DNA of 64,000 nt. Origin: Zelonia costaricensis. Lineage: Eukaryota > Euglenozoa > Kinetoplastea > Trypanosomatida > Trypanosomatidae. The stretch's first letter is position 1, and each line of letters opens with the position of its first letter. The position numbers and the translations under genes are program-made. The notes under the pieces are model-generated. The model did not search any database. It was not told the DNA's origin and worked only from the letters and a program-made list of their open reading frames with translations. The stretch spans positions 1-64,000 of the forward strand of contig JASAOO010003562.1 in assembly GCA_030849075.1 (NCBI GenBank). The letters run 5' to 3'. Of this stretch, positions 36,241-45,314 are shown piece by piece.

Positions 36241-39200
36241 TTACGCGGAGTAGATGTAGGTGTTGTCCTTCCCGCGCACAATGAAGCCGCGCTCGATCAT
36301 CTTGTCCACAGCCTTCTTCAGGGCCGCGGTGGTCACGGCGAAGGGCAGCCGCGCGGCGACAGCGCTCGTAACGTCGGCGTGCGACATGGTGCGCTGCGCC
36401 TTGAGGCAACTCACGAGCGCCACCTCGATCAGATGAGCGCCGTTCTCGGCGGTGCGGCTGCCACGGCTCGTGCCATCTGCAGCGGCAGCCGTGCCCGCCC
36501 CGCGGATGCGAGTCTGGAGTGGGATGCGCACCTTGCTCGTGGCGGAGGTGAAGTCGAGGTTCAGCCGGAGTCGGTCCGTGGGGGCCAGCGTGACAGTAGC
36601 AGCAGCAGCAACAGCGCCGCTGCTCGAAGTTCCCGATGCAGGGGGCTTTGCGCCAGCCGGGGCGCTGTCCTCCTCTTCGTTCTCCAGCTCCGCAGACGGG
36701 CGCTGCGGCACCGACTCCTCTTCTTCGGCGAGGGTGGTGGAGGCGGTGTCCACCGACCCCTCGCGCAGCACGAGGCGGAAGCGCGGGTGGCACAGCCCCT
36801 GCAGCGACCACAGCACCTCCGCGCTCGCCATGTCCAGCCCGAGCGCGTCGCAGAGCGCCTTCGCCGTCACGACGGTGACCCCGCGGTCGTGCAGCGCGTC
36901 GAGGCGCATGAGCAGCACGCACTGCGTGTACGTGCCCGTCATGGTCAGCGGCGTGCTCTGCGGGGTGAGCCGTGTCAGCAGAGTGGCGTGGCTGAGCGGG
37001 TGCTGCCAGGTGAGGTGCCGGTTGGCAAACCGAGCCGCGTAGAACTTCTCCACCGCCTGTGTGATGGCCTGCAGCGGTGGTGGCACGTAGAAGCCAGGCG
37101 GCAGCGACGCGTACTTGGGCCAGTAGCTCTGCGCCAGCACGAAGAGGTGCACCTCGGGCTCGCGTGACGTCGTCGCCGACGCCTCTGGCAGCTCTGGTGG
37201 AAGCTGCTGCTGCTCCGCTGCCCACGTCTTGTACTCACTCGTGAGCTCCGCCGAGGCCGTCAGGTCGGTCAGCATGCCCTCGAACTTGGAAGTGAACGAG
37301 AGGCCGCAGATGTCGCGCAGGTACCCGATGAAGAAGCTCTCCACTTTGGCGTTGAGCTTGCGGTGGGCGTGCAGGCAGCGACGCGCGAAGTCGCGCCAGT
37401 ACGCCGCCTCGAAGAGCTCCTTCTTGGGGTGGTACGAGTAGATCACCGCGATGCGGCGCAGCACCGACGTCACCTCGGCCATGTCGGCCGGCAGCGGCGC
37501 CGCGAGACGCAGCGCTGCCGTGCCGATCGCGACTCCGTCACCGCCGTCCTTCTCCTCCTCCTCCGCGTCCCCCGCACCCACCACGCTCGACAGCGCCGCG
37601 GCCGCAGTACCCGACAGCGACGGAGAAACAGAAGCGGCAGCGGGCGCCGACGTCATCTCCGCCCTGGCGCGGCGCAGCGGTGCCGCAGCGTCAGACCCCG
37701 GCGCCGCGCCATCCCGCTCCTCCTTGTCCTCGTCGACCGCAGCCGCGACCGACGCTGGCGTTGTCGTTGCCGGCACCGCGCTCACTGGAACGTGTCGCAC
37801 CTCCACCTCCTTCATGATCGCGTCTTGATACGCGGCCAGCTGCTCCGAGAAAGCGTTCGGGTAGGCGCCCAAAACCGTCTGAAGGTCCTCGTGCAGGGTG
37901 ACCTTGAAGTCCTTCTCGCACTCCACAAAGCACCGCGCAATGGTCTGCGTGCCCTGCTCGAGCAACCCCAGCACGTGGCGCACCGCCAGGAAGGGCCGGT
38001 CACGCGGCAGCACGTGCGCTGCGGCGACGGTGGCGGCCTTGGTCGAGCCCGGCACGACCTCCTCCATGATGTGCTGTCCGCAGTCCATGACGTACTCGTG
38101 GAATAGCGTCGTGACAACTGGGGAGCTGCGCACGTGGGCGCTGACCGACAGCAGCCGCCACCCCAGCCGCAGCGTCGCGTACGCCTGCCGCTCCATGAGC
38201 AGCACGAAGTCGCGCTTCAGCACCTCAGCGCCGACGGTGCTGACCAGCACGGCCTGCAGCGCCTCCTCCAGCAGCGGCGTCGTGCTGGGGTGGAAGACGG
38301 CAGCCGTCATGGGGCCCACGTGCTTGAGGGCGCCGTCGCTGAAACGGAAGAAGACGCGGGCGCTGACGTCGTCGGCCCACAGGGTGTGGGCGACACGCTC
38401 GTAGTGGCCGCGCACCGCCTGGACCACCGCCGGCTCCACCACGGACGTGAAGAGCTGCGTGGCACGCGTCAGCTCGGTGAAGAGGCGCAGCAGGCGGTGC
38501 CGCAGCGGCGCGTCAAGGACGGCAAGCGACGGAGGGTGCGTGAGCACCGCCAGCGACGCGGGCGTGTCCGCTTCCAGAGACGGACGGCGCGGCGACGTCG
38601 CGCTGCTGCTCGCCGTGGCCATCGCCGCGGCGGGCGCCGTCGAGCGCGCGGCCGCGAGCAGCGCCGCTGTGGTGTCCGTCAAACTCGCCCGCAGCACGGC
38701 CACGTAGCCGTCAAGCGCCGCTGCACCCACCTGGCGGTGCCGGCAGAGCACCTCGCACATCTCCTGCGTGGCCGCGGCGGTGAGGCTGCGTGGCACGCCG
38801 GTACCAGCACGCGCCTGACACCACTGATCCGCGTACACCCACACACTTGAGAGCTCGGCGAGGCCTTGCTGGAGGCGCTCCCAGCACGTCACGAGGTGCG
38901 CTAGTAGCTGCACGGATGCGAGGCACGCGCGCGAGCGCGCCGCTGCCGCCTCCTCATCCCCGTCGTCGTCCATCCCGCTTGCATGGTCCGACTGCTCCTG
39001 CGCTGGTGGCAGCTGGGCGGTGAGAGCCGCAACGCAGTCCTCCGCGTACTGCCGTGCTGCCGCCTGCAGGGCACCGACCAGCTGCATCGTGAGGTCGTCG
39101 TCGACCATCGCACGCACGCTGCGCAGCACCAGCTCTGGCGAGTATCCGCTGAAGCGGCGCTGCGGCACGGTGCAGTCCGCCGCCACGCGGAACACCGCCT

Positions 39201-39393
39201 GCAGCATGTCCTTCGCGATCGCCACATCACGCGCCTGCGTCTGCGTGGGCGATGACGACGGTGCAGACGGAGATTTGGGGGAAGGGCGCGCCGAGGCGCC
39301 GGGGCCCACAGCCTTGCTAGACGGTGTCTGCGGCGTCTCCGGCAGCAGCGTCACCTGGAAGGACGGCAGCGGGGGTCGGGGAAACAGCGACAT
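36241..39393 (-). CDS. Cullin, scaffold of a cullin-RING ubiquitin ligase
   Basis: A 1050-aa protein starting MSLFPRPPLPSF at the ATG complementary to 39391-39393, the first ATG in frame. The N-terminal helices are diverged. The cullin-homology part includes SFFIGYLRDICGLSFTSKFE (matching the CGFEYTSKL-type motif), SHATLLTRLTPQSTPLTMTG with a winged helix, and a C-terminal Nedd8-acceptor domain ending MIERGFIVRGKDNTYIYSA. The Nedd8-acceptor Lys aligns with K998 in VALVSCLKAQRTMSH. Typical cullins are 740-800 aa; here acidic and Ala-rich inserts at about 530-630 and 880-928 add length. It should hold a RING protein and substrate adaptors in a neddylation-controlled E3. Which cullin class is not clear. 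Next upstream in the unit is NPL4, another ubiquitin-pathway gene. Confidence 0.85.
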   Translation of the reverse strand: MSLFPRPPLPSFQVTLLPETPQTPSSKAVGPGASARPSPKSPSAPSSSPTQTQARDVAIAKDMLQAVFRVAADCTVPQRRFSGYSPELVLRSVRAMVDDDLTMQLVGALQAAARQYAEDCVAALTAQLPPAQEQSDHASGMDDDGDEEAAAARSRACLASVQLLAHLVTCWERLQQGLAELSSVWVYADQWCQARAGTGVPRSLTAAATQEMCEVLCRHRQVGAAALDGYVAVLRASLTDTTAALLAAARSTAPAAAMATASSSATSPRRPSLEADTPASLAVLTHPPSLAVLDAPLRHRLLRLFTELTRATQLFTSVVEPAVVQAVRGHYERVAHTLWADDVSARVFFRFSDGALKHVGPMTAAVFHPSTTPLLEEALQAVLVSTVGAEVLKRDFVLLMERQAYATLRLGWRLLSVSAHVRSSPVVTTLFHEYVMDCGQHIMEEVVPGSTKAATVAAAHVLPRDRPFLAVRHVLGLLEQGTQTIARCFVECEKDFKVTLHEDLQTVLGAYPNAFSEQLAAYQDAIMKEVEVRHVPVSAVPATTTPASVAAAVDEDKEERDGAAPGSDAAAPLRRARAEMTSAPAAASVSPSLSGTAAAALSSVVGAGDAEEEEKDGGDGVAIGTAALRLAAPLPADMAEVTSVLRRIAVIYSYHPKKELFEAAYWRDFARRCLHAHRKLNAKVESFFIGYLRDICGLSFTSKFEGMLTDLTASAELTSEYKTWAAEQQQLPPELPEASATTSREPEVHLFVLAQSYWPKYASLPPGFYVPPPLQAITQAVEKFYAARFANRHLTWQHPLSHATLLTRLTPQSTPLTMTGTYTQCVLLMRLDALHDRGVTVVTAKALCDALGLDMASAEVLWSLQGLCHPRFRLVLREGSVDTASTTLAEEEESVPQRPSAELENEEEDSAPAGAKPPASGTSSSGAVAAAATVTLAPTDRLRLNLDFTSATSKVRIPLQTRIRGAGTAAAADGTSRGSRTAENGAHLIEVALVSCLKAQRTMSHADVTSAVAARLPFAVTTAALKKAVDKMIERGFIVRGKDNTYIYSA

Positions 39394-40426
39394 GATGCTC
39401 AAGCCCGTTTCGTGTGATGAATAATGCGTGATGGAGAGAGAGAGAGGTGTATGTGTTCCGTGGTCGGCTGCGCGTGAAGTGAGCTGGCCGAGGGAGCCGA
39501 GAGGAGATGCGTGGGAGAGATCTTTGTGCACGGCAGTGAGCTGCGCGCATGCAGACACGCAGACGCACACGCAAGAGTCTCGAGAGGGCAGCGGCCACGT
39601 GGCACGCCCACGCCGCCAGCACGCCGACGCACCGGGTGATGAAGGAAACAGATGGAGGGGAGAAGGGCAAGGAGTGAAGTAGCCTCCGTGCGCCGCATCG
39701 AGCTGGCAAGCACCTCGCACCGCCAACACGCACACGTCAATTTGCCCGTTGCGTGCCTGGCGCTTCTTCCATCATACAACCAACGCATGCGTCTGCGTGT
39801 GTGTGTGCCCTTCGCCCAGTTGTCAGCGATGAGCATTGCGGCTCTGCACCGTGCGAGGGAGAGCGACAAACGCGAGGCGGGGAGCGAAGAGCCGCCACCA
39901 CCTTCGACCGCGATGCCACGCCTCGCCGCACACAGCCGCTTGCACACGGGGTGGCGTTCACCGTTTTCTTCTTGTTGATTCTCAGCCTCCCCTCTCCCTC
40001 CCTGGCCCCTACCCATCCGGTGCGTGAGCACCCGCCGCCGCCGCATGCGGCGTGCCAAGAGCTCACACGAAGGGGAATAGGGTGAGAGCGAGCGAGAGGC
40101 AGAACGGGGGAGGGACACACACGCGTGATGGTGGCTCACGGGAACCGCTGGATAGCGGATCGGTTCACAGAGAACGGGTCGGGGTGGGATGAGGGTGGGG
40201 AGGGGACCGGAGAAGCACGCGAGGAGTGAAGGGAAAGAGCGACGCAGACGGCGGGACGAAGAGCGCATGCGGACGCGAAGCCAGATCGAGGTACGGCTGC
40301 CCGTCTTGCTTCCCTCTCTCTTCCTTCAGGCACTTCACGGCGTACGACCGTCTCCCCGCCTTTCTCACTCCCCACCTGCCCCACGTCTGCCCGGCCCAGC
40401 CTCCCCCCCACTGCGCTTTCGCGTGC
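39394..40426. other. Spacer between NPL4 and the cullin gene
   Basis: No gene accepted. A 289-codon minus-strand ATG frame (39399-40268) spans most of it but ends 6 nt before the cullin ATG, leaving no room for an acceptor, and is Ser/Arg/His-rich. A short AC run (about 40115-40126) and then a short GT run (about 39796-39808) keep the UG-then-CA order seen elsewhere. Confidence 0.55.
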
Positions 40427-41704
40427 TCACGACAACATGCCCAGCAGGATGGCTTGATAGTTGGCGGCCTCCTCGGTCATCTTCTTCACCTTGGCGACGC
40501 CGCACAGCAGGCGGAGGTCGTCGTCCGTTGTGAACACCTGCGTGAGCAGGAAGACGAGCACGTGGAAGTCCGCGATCGTCTCAGCGAACGACATGGACTT
40601 GCGCTTTGGGTCGCGCATGTAGTTGCGCAGGTTAATGAGCGCCGGCGGCGGCATGCCGGGCCGCGAGAGCCGCATAAACGCACCGCGCACGATGGGTGAC
40701 TCGAACTGCTGGACGGCGATGTAGCTTGTGAACCAGCGCGTGTCGATCACCGTGCTCGGCGCCTTGGTGACGAAGCGCTGATGGCCGCTCGGGTCTGTGT
40801 CGGTCTGCGCCACCTCCAGCGGCATCGTACAGTGCACCTGCCGCGCCGCCTCCACCTCCTGCAGGGCCGCCTCGCCGGCTGGCGACTCGTGCAGCACGCC
40901 GAGGCGGTAGAGATGCACGCACTGCGGGGACGTCTGCCACGCCTGGCACGACACCACAATCGCGGGCGCCGCCTCCGCCGTGGGCGACGCGGACGGCGGA
41001 AGCTCGCCCGGCGCGGTGGTGCCGCTACCGCCGGCCGCCGCGGCTGGCATGGCGGCGGGGGCGACGGTCAGCAGGATGCACTCGTCCCCGAAGCGCGACT
41101 GCGTTTTGGCGCACAGCAGCAGTTCGCGGAAATTGAGCAGAATGTGCTCCGGGTCGCGCATCGGGTGCGTGCACGCCACGCCGACGGGCCGCAGCCCGAG
41201 GTTCGTGGCGATGGCGTCCACCTTGGGCAGGTGCGGGTCGGGCAGCGGCTCGAACATGAAGGTGTTGCCGTGCTGCTCAGGCTCGTACACGGCGTGCACC
41301 TCGACGGCGTGCGCCGCCTCGTCGTAGAGGCCGTACAGAATGGCGTACCGCTGCAGCTTCCAGTCCATCTGGGCCACGAAGCTTTGGAAGATGTTGATCG
41401 ACTGCGCGTCGACCTTCACGAGTTGGGTGCGGCTCGGCACCCACCGCACGCGAGTCTGGTCAATTGCCGCCATGAGCTGCGAGGACGAGATGACGTTCGA
41501 CTGAACGACCGTGCCGCCAATCAACTTTTTCTTGTCCAAGTCGTGGAAGAGCCCTGACACAGGGCACACCGCAGCGGAGTACGTTGGTTGCTGGCACGCC
41601 TCGCACCGCCGCACCTCTGGTGTATTGCCGCCCTTCTTCGCCTCCTCGAAGCGCCGCCGCTGCTCCTCGCGCATCTGGCGCATGGCATCGGCACCAGCGG
41701 ACAT
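40427..41704 (-). CDS. NPL4: NPL4-like Cdc48 cofactor, short form
   Basis: A 425-aa protein starting MSAGADAMRQMREEQ at the ATG complementary to 41702-41704. A zinc-binding-like cluster lies near the N-terminus (C34, C37, C47, H54). The following core matches the NPL4 MPN-like domain: RYAILYGLYDE, VEVHAVYEPEQHG, VDAIATNLGLRPVGVACTHP and FRELLLCAKTQSRFGDE. NPL4 pairs with UFD1 to deliver ubiquitylated substrates to the Cdc48/p97 unfoldase; its MPN-like fold lacks the JAMM metalloprotease residues. Yeast and human NPL4 are near 580-610 aa; the missing part is the N-terminal UBX-like, Cdc48-binding domain. The start looks natural, with a CA array and C-rich tract upstream, so the short form may be genuine. 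Neighbour: cullin. Confidence 0.85.
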   Translation of the reverse strand: MSAGADAMRQMREEQRRRFEEAKKGGNTPEVRRCEACQQPTYSAAVCPVSGLFHDLDKKKLIGGTVVQSNVISSSQLMAAIDQTRVRWVPSRTQLVKVDAQSINIFQSFVAQMDWKLQRYAILYGLYDEAAHAVEVHAVYEPEQHGNTFMFEPLPDPHLPKVDAIATNLGLRPVGVACTHPMRDPEHILLNFRELLLCAKTQSRFGDECILLTVAPAAMPAAAAGGSGTTAPGELPPSASPTAEAAPAIVVSCQAWQTSPQCVHLYRLGVLHESPAGEAALQEVEAARQVHCTMPLEVAQTDTDPSGHQRFVTKAPSTVIDTRWFTSYIAVQQFESPIVRGAFMRLSRPGMPPPALINLRNYMRDPKRKSMSFAETIADFHVLVFLLTQVFTTDDDLRLLCGVAKVKKMTEEAANYQAILLGMLS

Positions 41705-42471
41705 GCCTATTGGGGCTGCGACGGCGAAGCGGGAAGAAGGGGATGGGGAGGGGGGGGGGTTAAAAGTACGGTACTTGTTCCGCCGTGCGTGTGTAGGATG
41801 GGCACGTGTGCGCGCGTCTGTGTGAAGAATGTATGTGTGTGTGTGTCGGCGGAGTGCCTCCTGGGGACGCCAGCAAGCGTATGGGATCTGAGGAGTCTGG
41901 CTCCCCCACTGTGCAGGTACGGGCAGGGAGGGTAGAGATAGGGAGGGAGGATGTGTATACAGGGGGGGGGGCAGGGGGCAGGATACGAGGGTCGCGGCGA
42001 GGTCGGTCCTCGGGAGGGGGTCGACGTGGTGGATGTTCCCTGCCGGGCACGTGTGCGAAAATGGGGGGGCAGGAGGACAGCGGACGAAGGGGGGGAGGGA
42101 GGATGGCTGAGGGGCGGGGGTCGAGTGGGGAAGGGGGGGGGGGTCGGAGGTTGCGGCTGCTGGCGGTGGACGCAGCGGCGGCTCCCCCGCCGCCGACGGC
42201 GTCGTAGGCCGCCTCTATTGTGTGTGCGGCTGGTGCACAGCTGCGAGGGGCGACGGCTCTTGGTGCGCTCTGTGTGTACTCCCCCACTCCTCGGAGAGAC
42301 CTTCGGGCTTCCTTGCGTCCAAAGCGGTATCTGCATTAGGTTCGGGTTTGGGTGTGGGTGTGTTCATGTGATGTTGGGCTTAAAGGCGATGCGCCTCTCC
42401 CCGCGCATTGGTCCGCCCCCGCGACTCAGCGGAAGGACGGCACAGGGCGGAGGAGCTGGTGGCTCGACGAC
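41705..42471. other. Spacer between the PRP38-like gene and NPL4
   Basis: No gene seen. It contains a CA-type GT run at 41831-41846 and several long G-rich plus-strand blocks (41730-41760, 41965-41990, 42062-42150). On the transcript strand these are strong polypyrimidine tracts feeding the NPL4 acceptor. Confidence 0.6.
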
Positions 42472-44421
42472 CTAAAACTCAATGTAGTGTTCATCGTCGC
42501 GCCGGAACAGGGTGCGGCGCCCGAGCAGAGACAGCGTCAGCTTCAGCCCTTCTCGCATGATGCGCCGGTGCGGGTCGAGCACCGCCCCTCCGCCGCCCCC
42601 GGCCCCCGTGCCGTCCCTGCCATCGCCCGTGCGGGCCCGCTTTACCGCAGTCGACCCGTGCGTCAGACCGCGATCGCCGCCGCCGCCCGCCTCGCCCTCG
42701 TCGCCGCGCACGTCCACGTGAATGAGAAAGTCGTCATCGTCCTCGTCGTCGCCCAGAACGTCCACAGCGTCGGCGTCGTCGCCGGTCCCCTCGCCGCCCC
42801 CAAGCACGTCGTCCTCCAGCCCCCGGCGGCGCTTCAGGATTGTGGCGATGCTCTGCGGCACCAGCACCCGCGCGTGCTGCGCCGCGTGCTCGGCGATCTC
42901 CGCGATGCTGCGGAACCCAAATGCCGCCGCAATGCCGCGTCCCTCGCCGTGCGCCTCCACTTCGCCCGGCCGGCCACCTGCCGTCCCGTCCGCCTCCGCG
43001 AAGAGGTGCGAGGCGCCACCGCCCGCAGCGGCAGAGGCCGACGACGGAGTGGCGCCGCCCTCGCCTTCGCCGTCCCCGCCGCTGCCACCTGGCTGCGTCT
43101 GCAGCCGCCAGCACGCCTCCATGAACGACACGGCCGGTGCCACGACACAGTCCTGCCACTGCTTGGCCAGGATCGGCAGCCACGCGTCCACGATGTCGTT
43201 CTTCGTCAGCAGCTGCCGGCTCAGCTCCCGCATGGCGTAGGTCACCTGCAGGTCCTGCGTGCAGGCGATCACGACCTCGTCGCACAGCGAGGGCGTGAAG
43301 ACGTACACGTAGTCCTCGGGCGCCAGGGTGTAGCGGGCCAGGTACAGGGCCAGGGCCCGGATGACACGGCGGGGGTGCCGCGCGAAGTGGCGGCACACGT
43401 CGTCCATCGTGACGCCCAGCCGCCAGCACAGCCCCATCGCCAGCAGAAACGGGCTCGCCTCCTCGTCGTCGTCGAAGACGCCGGCGTAGCGGACGTGCTG
43501 CTCGCAGTACCGCAGCACCGCCCTCACGTTCTGCTCGTGCTGCTCGAAGGCGGTCAGGAGACGCCCAGCGCTGCCACTCGCAGATGCTCCGCTCTGCCGG
43601 ACCTGCTCCACCAGCTGGTCGGTGAGCTTCGCCTCCAACACGCCCCAGAGCTCCGCGTCGCAGTTGAAGTGCGACCGGAGCAGCTCGCGCTTCTGTAGGA
43701 CTTGGCTGGGCACCACGGCGGCCGCACGTCCGGTGGCGGCAAAGTAGTTGAACAGACGGCACCCGTGTGGGAGGGCGATGAAGGTGTTGCGGAGGCAGAG
43801 CATGTGCAGCTGCGCCGCAACACGCGAGTCTGTCACGTAGAGAAGCACGTACGTCGACGCGGATGCGGCGGCGCTGGTCGAAGAAGAAGTGGAGGAGCTT
43901 GCCGCTGCCGCCACGCGCACCGACTGCTGAACCGATGCCGCCTCCTCGGAGGAGAGAGCAGAGGTGGCCTTGGCCTCCACGAACGTCAGCTCGCCCGGCG
44001 GCGGTGGTACGCCGCTGATGCTGAGGCTGCCGTAGCTGGCTGGCAGCACGATGCGTCCGAACTGCAACATGCGCCGCGACACCATCGCCATGCCGCGGCG
44101 GACGTCCGTGCTCATGCAAGCCTTGAGGGCCGCGCTGGCGTGCACGTGCCGCCGCACTTCGGTGGTGCAGACCCCGTACAGCTCGCCCTGCACGCGCAGG
44201 AGCGCCGCCGGCTGCACAGTCCACCCATGCGACGCACCGCCAGACAAGGGCGGCGCTGGTGCCTCCGCGTCTGAGGCAGGAGAGGAGGATGGGGAGGAAG
44301 CTGCCGCGGATGCCGCTGGTGCGGCGGGTGCCTCTGCGCGGAGCTGCTCCAGCACGAGAGGCACACTTGACGCCGGCACGTCGAGAACGAACTCGGGGCC
44401 GCAGAAGACATGCGGCTCCAT
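42472..44421 (-). CDS. PRP38: PRP38-like pre-mRNA splicing factor
   Basis: A 649-aa protein starting MEPHVFCGPEFVLD at the ATG complementary to 44419-44421. I assign it from the order of motifs in residues 240-420: VLQKRELLRSHFNCDAELWG, YAGVFDDDEEASPFLLAMGL, RVIRALALYLARYTLAPEDY and MRELSRQLLTKNDIVDAWLP. These track the PRP38 fold (YVGG..PTPFICLLLK, LRALAAFYIRLT and a terminal MDEFIDELLTKERVCDIILP-like helix). PRP38 joins the U4/U6.U5 tri-snRNP and is needed for spliceosome activation; here it would serve trans-splicing and the few cis-introns. The first 240 residues are an unusual extension. The C-terminal tail is acidic, Gly-rich and carries a possible nuclear signal (VKRARTG). Divergent, so an alignment is needed for certainty. 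Confidence 0.65.
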   Translation of the reverse strand: MEPHVFCGPEFVLDVPASSVPLVLEQLRAEAPAAPAASAAASSPSSSPASDAEAPAPPLSGGASHGWTVQPAALLRVQGELYGVCTTEVRRHVHASAALKACMSTDVRRGMAMVSRRMLQFGRIVLPASYGSLSISGVPPPPGELTFVEAKATSALSSEEAASVQQSVRVAAAASSSTSSSTSAAASASTYVLLYVTDSRVAAQLHMLCLRNTFIALPHGCRLFNYFAATGRAAAVVPSQVLQKRELLRSHFNCDAELWGVLEAKLTDQLVEQVRQSGASASGSAGRLLTAFEQHEQNVRAVLRYCEQHVRYAGVFDDDEEASPFLLAMGLCWRLGVTMDDVCRHFARHPRRVIRALALYLARYTLAPEDYVYVFTPSLCDEVVIACTQDLQVTYAMRELSRQLLTKNDIVDAWLPILAKQWQDCVVAPAVSFMEACWRLQTQPGGSGGDGEGEGGATPSSASAAAGGGASHLFAEADGTAGGRPGEVEAHGEGRGIAAAFGFRSIAEIAEHAAQHARVLVPQSIATILKRRRGLEDDVLGGGEGTGDDADAVDVLGDDEDDDDFLIHVDVRGDEGEAGGGGDRGLTHGSTAVKRARTGDGRDGTGAGGGGGAVLDPHRRIMREGLKLTLSLLGRRTLFRRDDEHYIEF

Positions 44422-44434
44422 GGTGTGTCGGTGC

Positions 44435-44436
<2 letters not shown>

Positions 44437-44438
<2 letters not shown>
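44437..44438 (-). promoter_or_regulatory. Candidate spliced-leader acceptor AG for the PRP38-like gene
   Basis: The CA array ends in CACAG, leaving a 15-nt leader before the ATG. Inferred from sequence; an AG farther upstream could be used instead. Confidence 0.3.

Positions 44439-44466
<28 letters not shown>
44438..44466 (-). repeat. (GT)n array, CA-type on the transcript strand
   Basis: A perfect 29-nt run directly upstream of the PRP38-like start. Confidence 0.9.
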
Positions 44467-44473
<7 letters not shown>

Positions 44474-45314
44474 TGAATCGCTGCACGACGCGCCGGCACG
44501 GAGAATGGCCACAGAAGGTCGATCCAAAAGGGTGCTTGTGTATTCGTTCAGGAGAGTACGGAGGAGGGTGAGGTGGAAAGTGGTGCGTGATGCGGCCGCA
44601 CAGCTCGGACAAGTGTACACAGCAGCCCAGAGAGGCGGTGGAAGAAGGGCAAGAAACGGATCGCACACCTCGGAGAAGAAGGTGCAACGGAGGGAGGGCG
44701 TTCGGGAGGGGGAGGGGGGCGACGCACGTTTGGCCAGAGGGTCGCCTCTGTATTGGCCAAGCACCAAGACACCCACGCGCCGTCTCGCAACGGCAGCGGA
44801 AGGGGGGAGGAGGAGGAGGAGGAGGACGGGGCCTCGTCACGAGGGAGAGCAGCCGCTCCTTCTCACTCGCCGAGTTCACTCGGCAGCTGCAGATTCACGC
44901 CGATGCCCCCCCCCCTCCCACCTTCGTGATTCAACGCGAATTCCGGGGCGGGCAGGTGACGAGCTCGGGAGAGTCGTGCGTGTCGCCGTACGGAAGGAGG
45001 GGGAGGGGGTTCCCGTCTCGACCCCCTCTTGCTTCTGAGGGACAACAATGGGGTGTCGCGGCGGTACGCCGTGGATCAGGGCAGTGAAGGACATGAAGCG
45101 GAAGAAGGGAGGCGAGAAAGTGGGGACAGACACCGCGCACACTCGGGCACGCACAACACCCAGAGCCGCGCGCTCCTCCCGCGAACCAGAATGCTAGGAC
45201 GGCCGGTAGCGCTCTCTGTGTGCCCGCGCGTCAAACCCCTAAACAGATCAGCAGCCGCACGTCCGTGTGCATGGCGTCCCCTCGCGAATCTCACACCACC
45301 CGCCCACACCTGCA

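Larger units (their letters stand above)
44422..45314. other. Spacer between the PPP4R2-like gene and the PRP38-like gene
   Basis: No gene seen. A CA array (44438-44466) sits 15 nt before the PRP38-like ATG. Purine-rich plus-strand blocks at 44685-44725, 44800-44830 and 44990-45010 are polypyrimidine on the transcript strand. Confidence 0.6.

Noticed and set aside
36010..37167. A 385-codon plus-strand frame opposite the cullin gene, and many similar long plus-strand frames opposite other genes.
   Set aside because: GC-rich third positions make the antisense frame open. These frames have repetitive Arg/His/Ala/Leu composition and overlap convincing minus-strand genes.
39399..40268. A 289-codon ATG-initiated frame on the coding strand just before the cullin gene.
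   Set aside because: It ends 6 nt before the cullin ATG, leaving no room for poly(A) and trans-splice sites. Its composition is Ser/Arg/His-rich and it has no recognisable domain. Most likely open leader/3'UTR sequence in GC-rich DNA.
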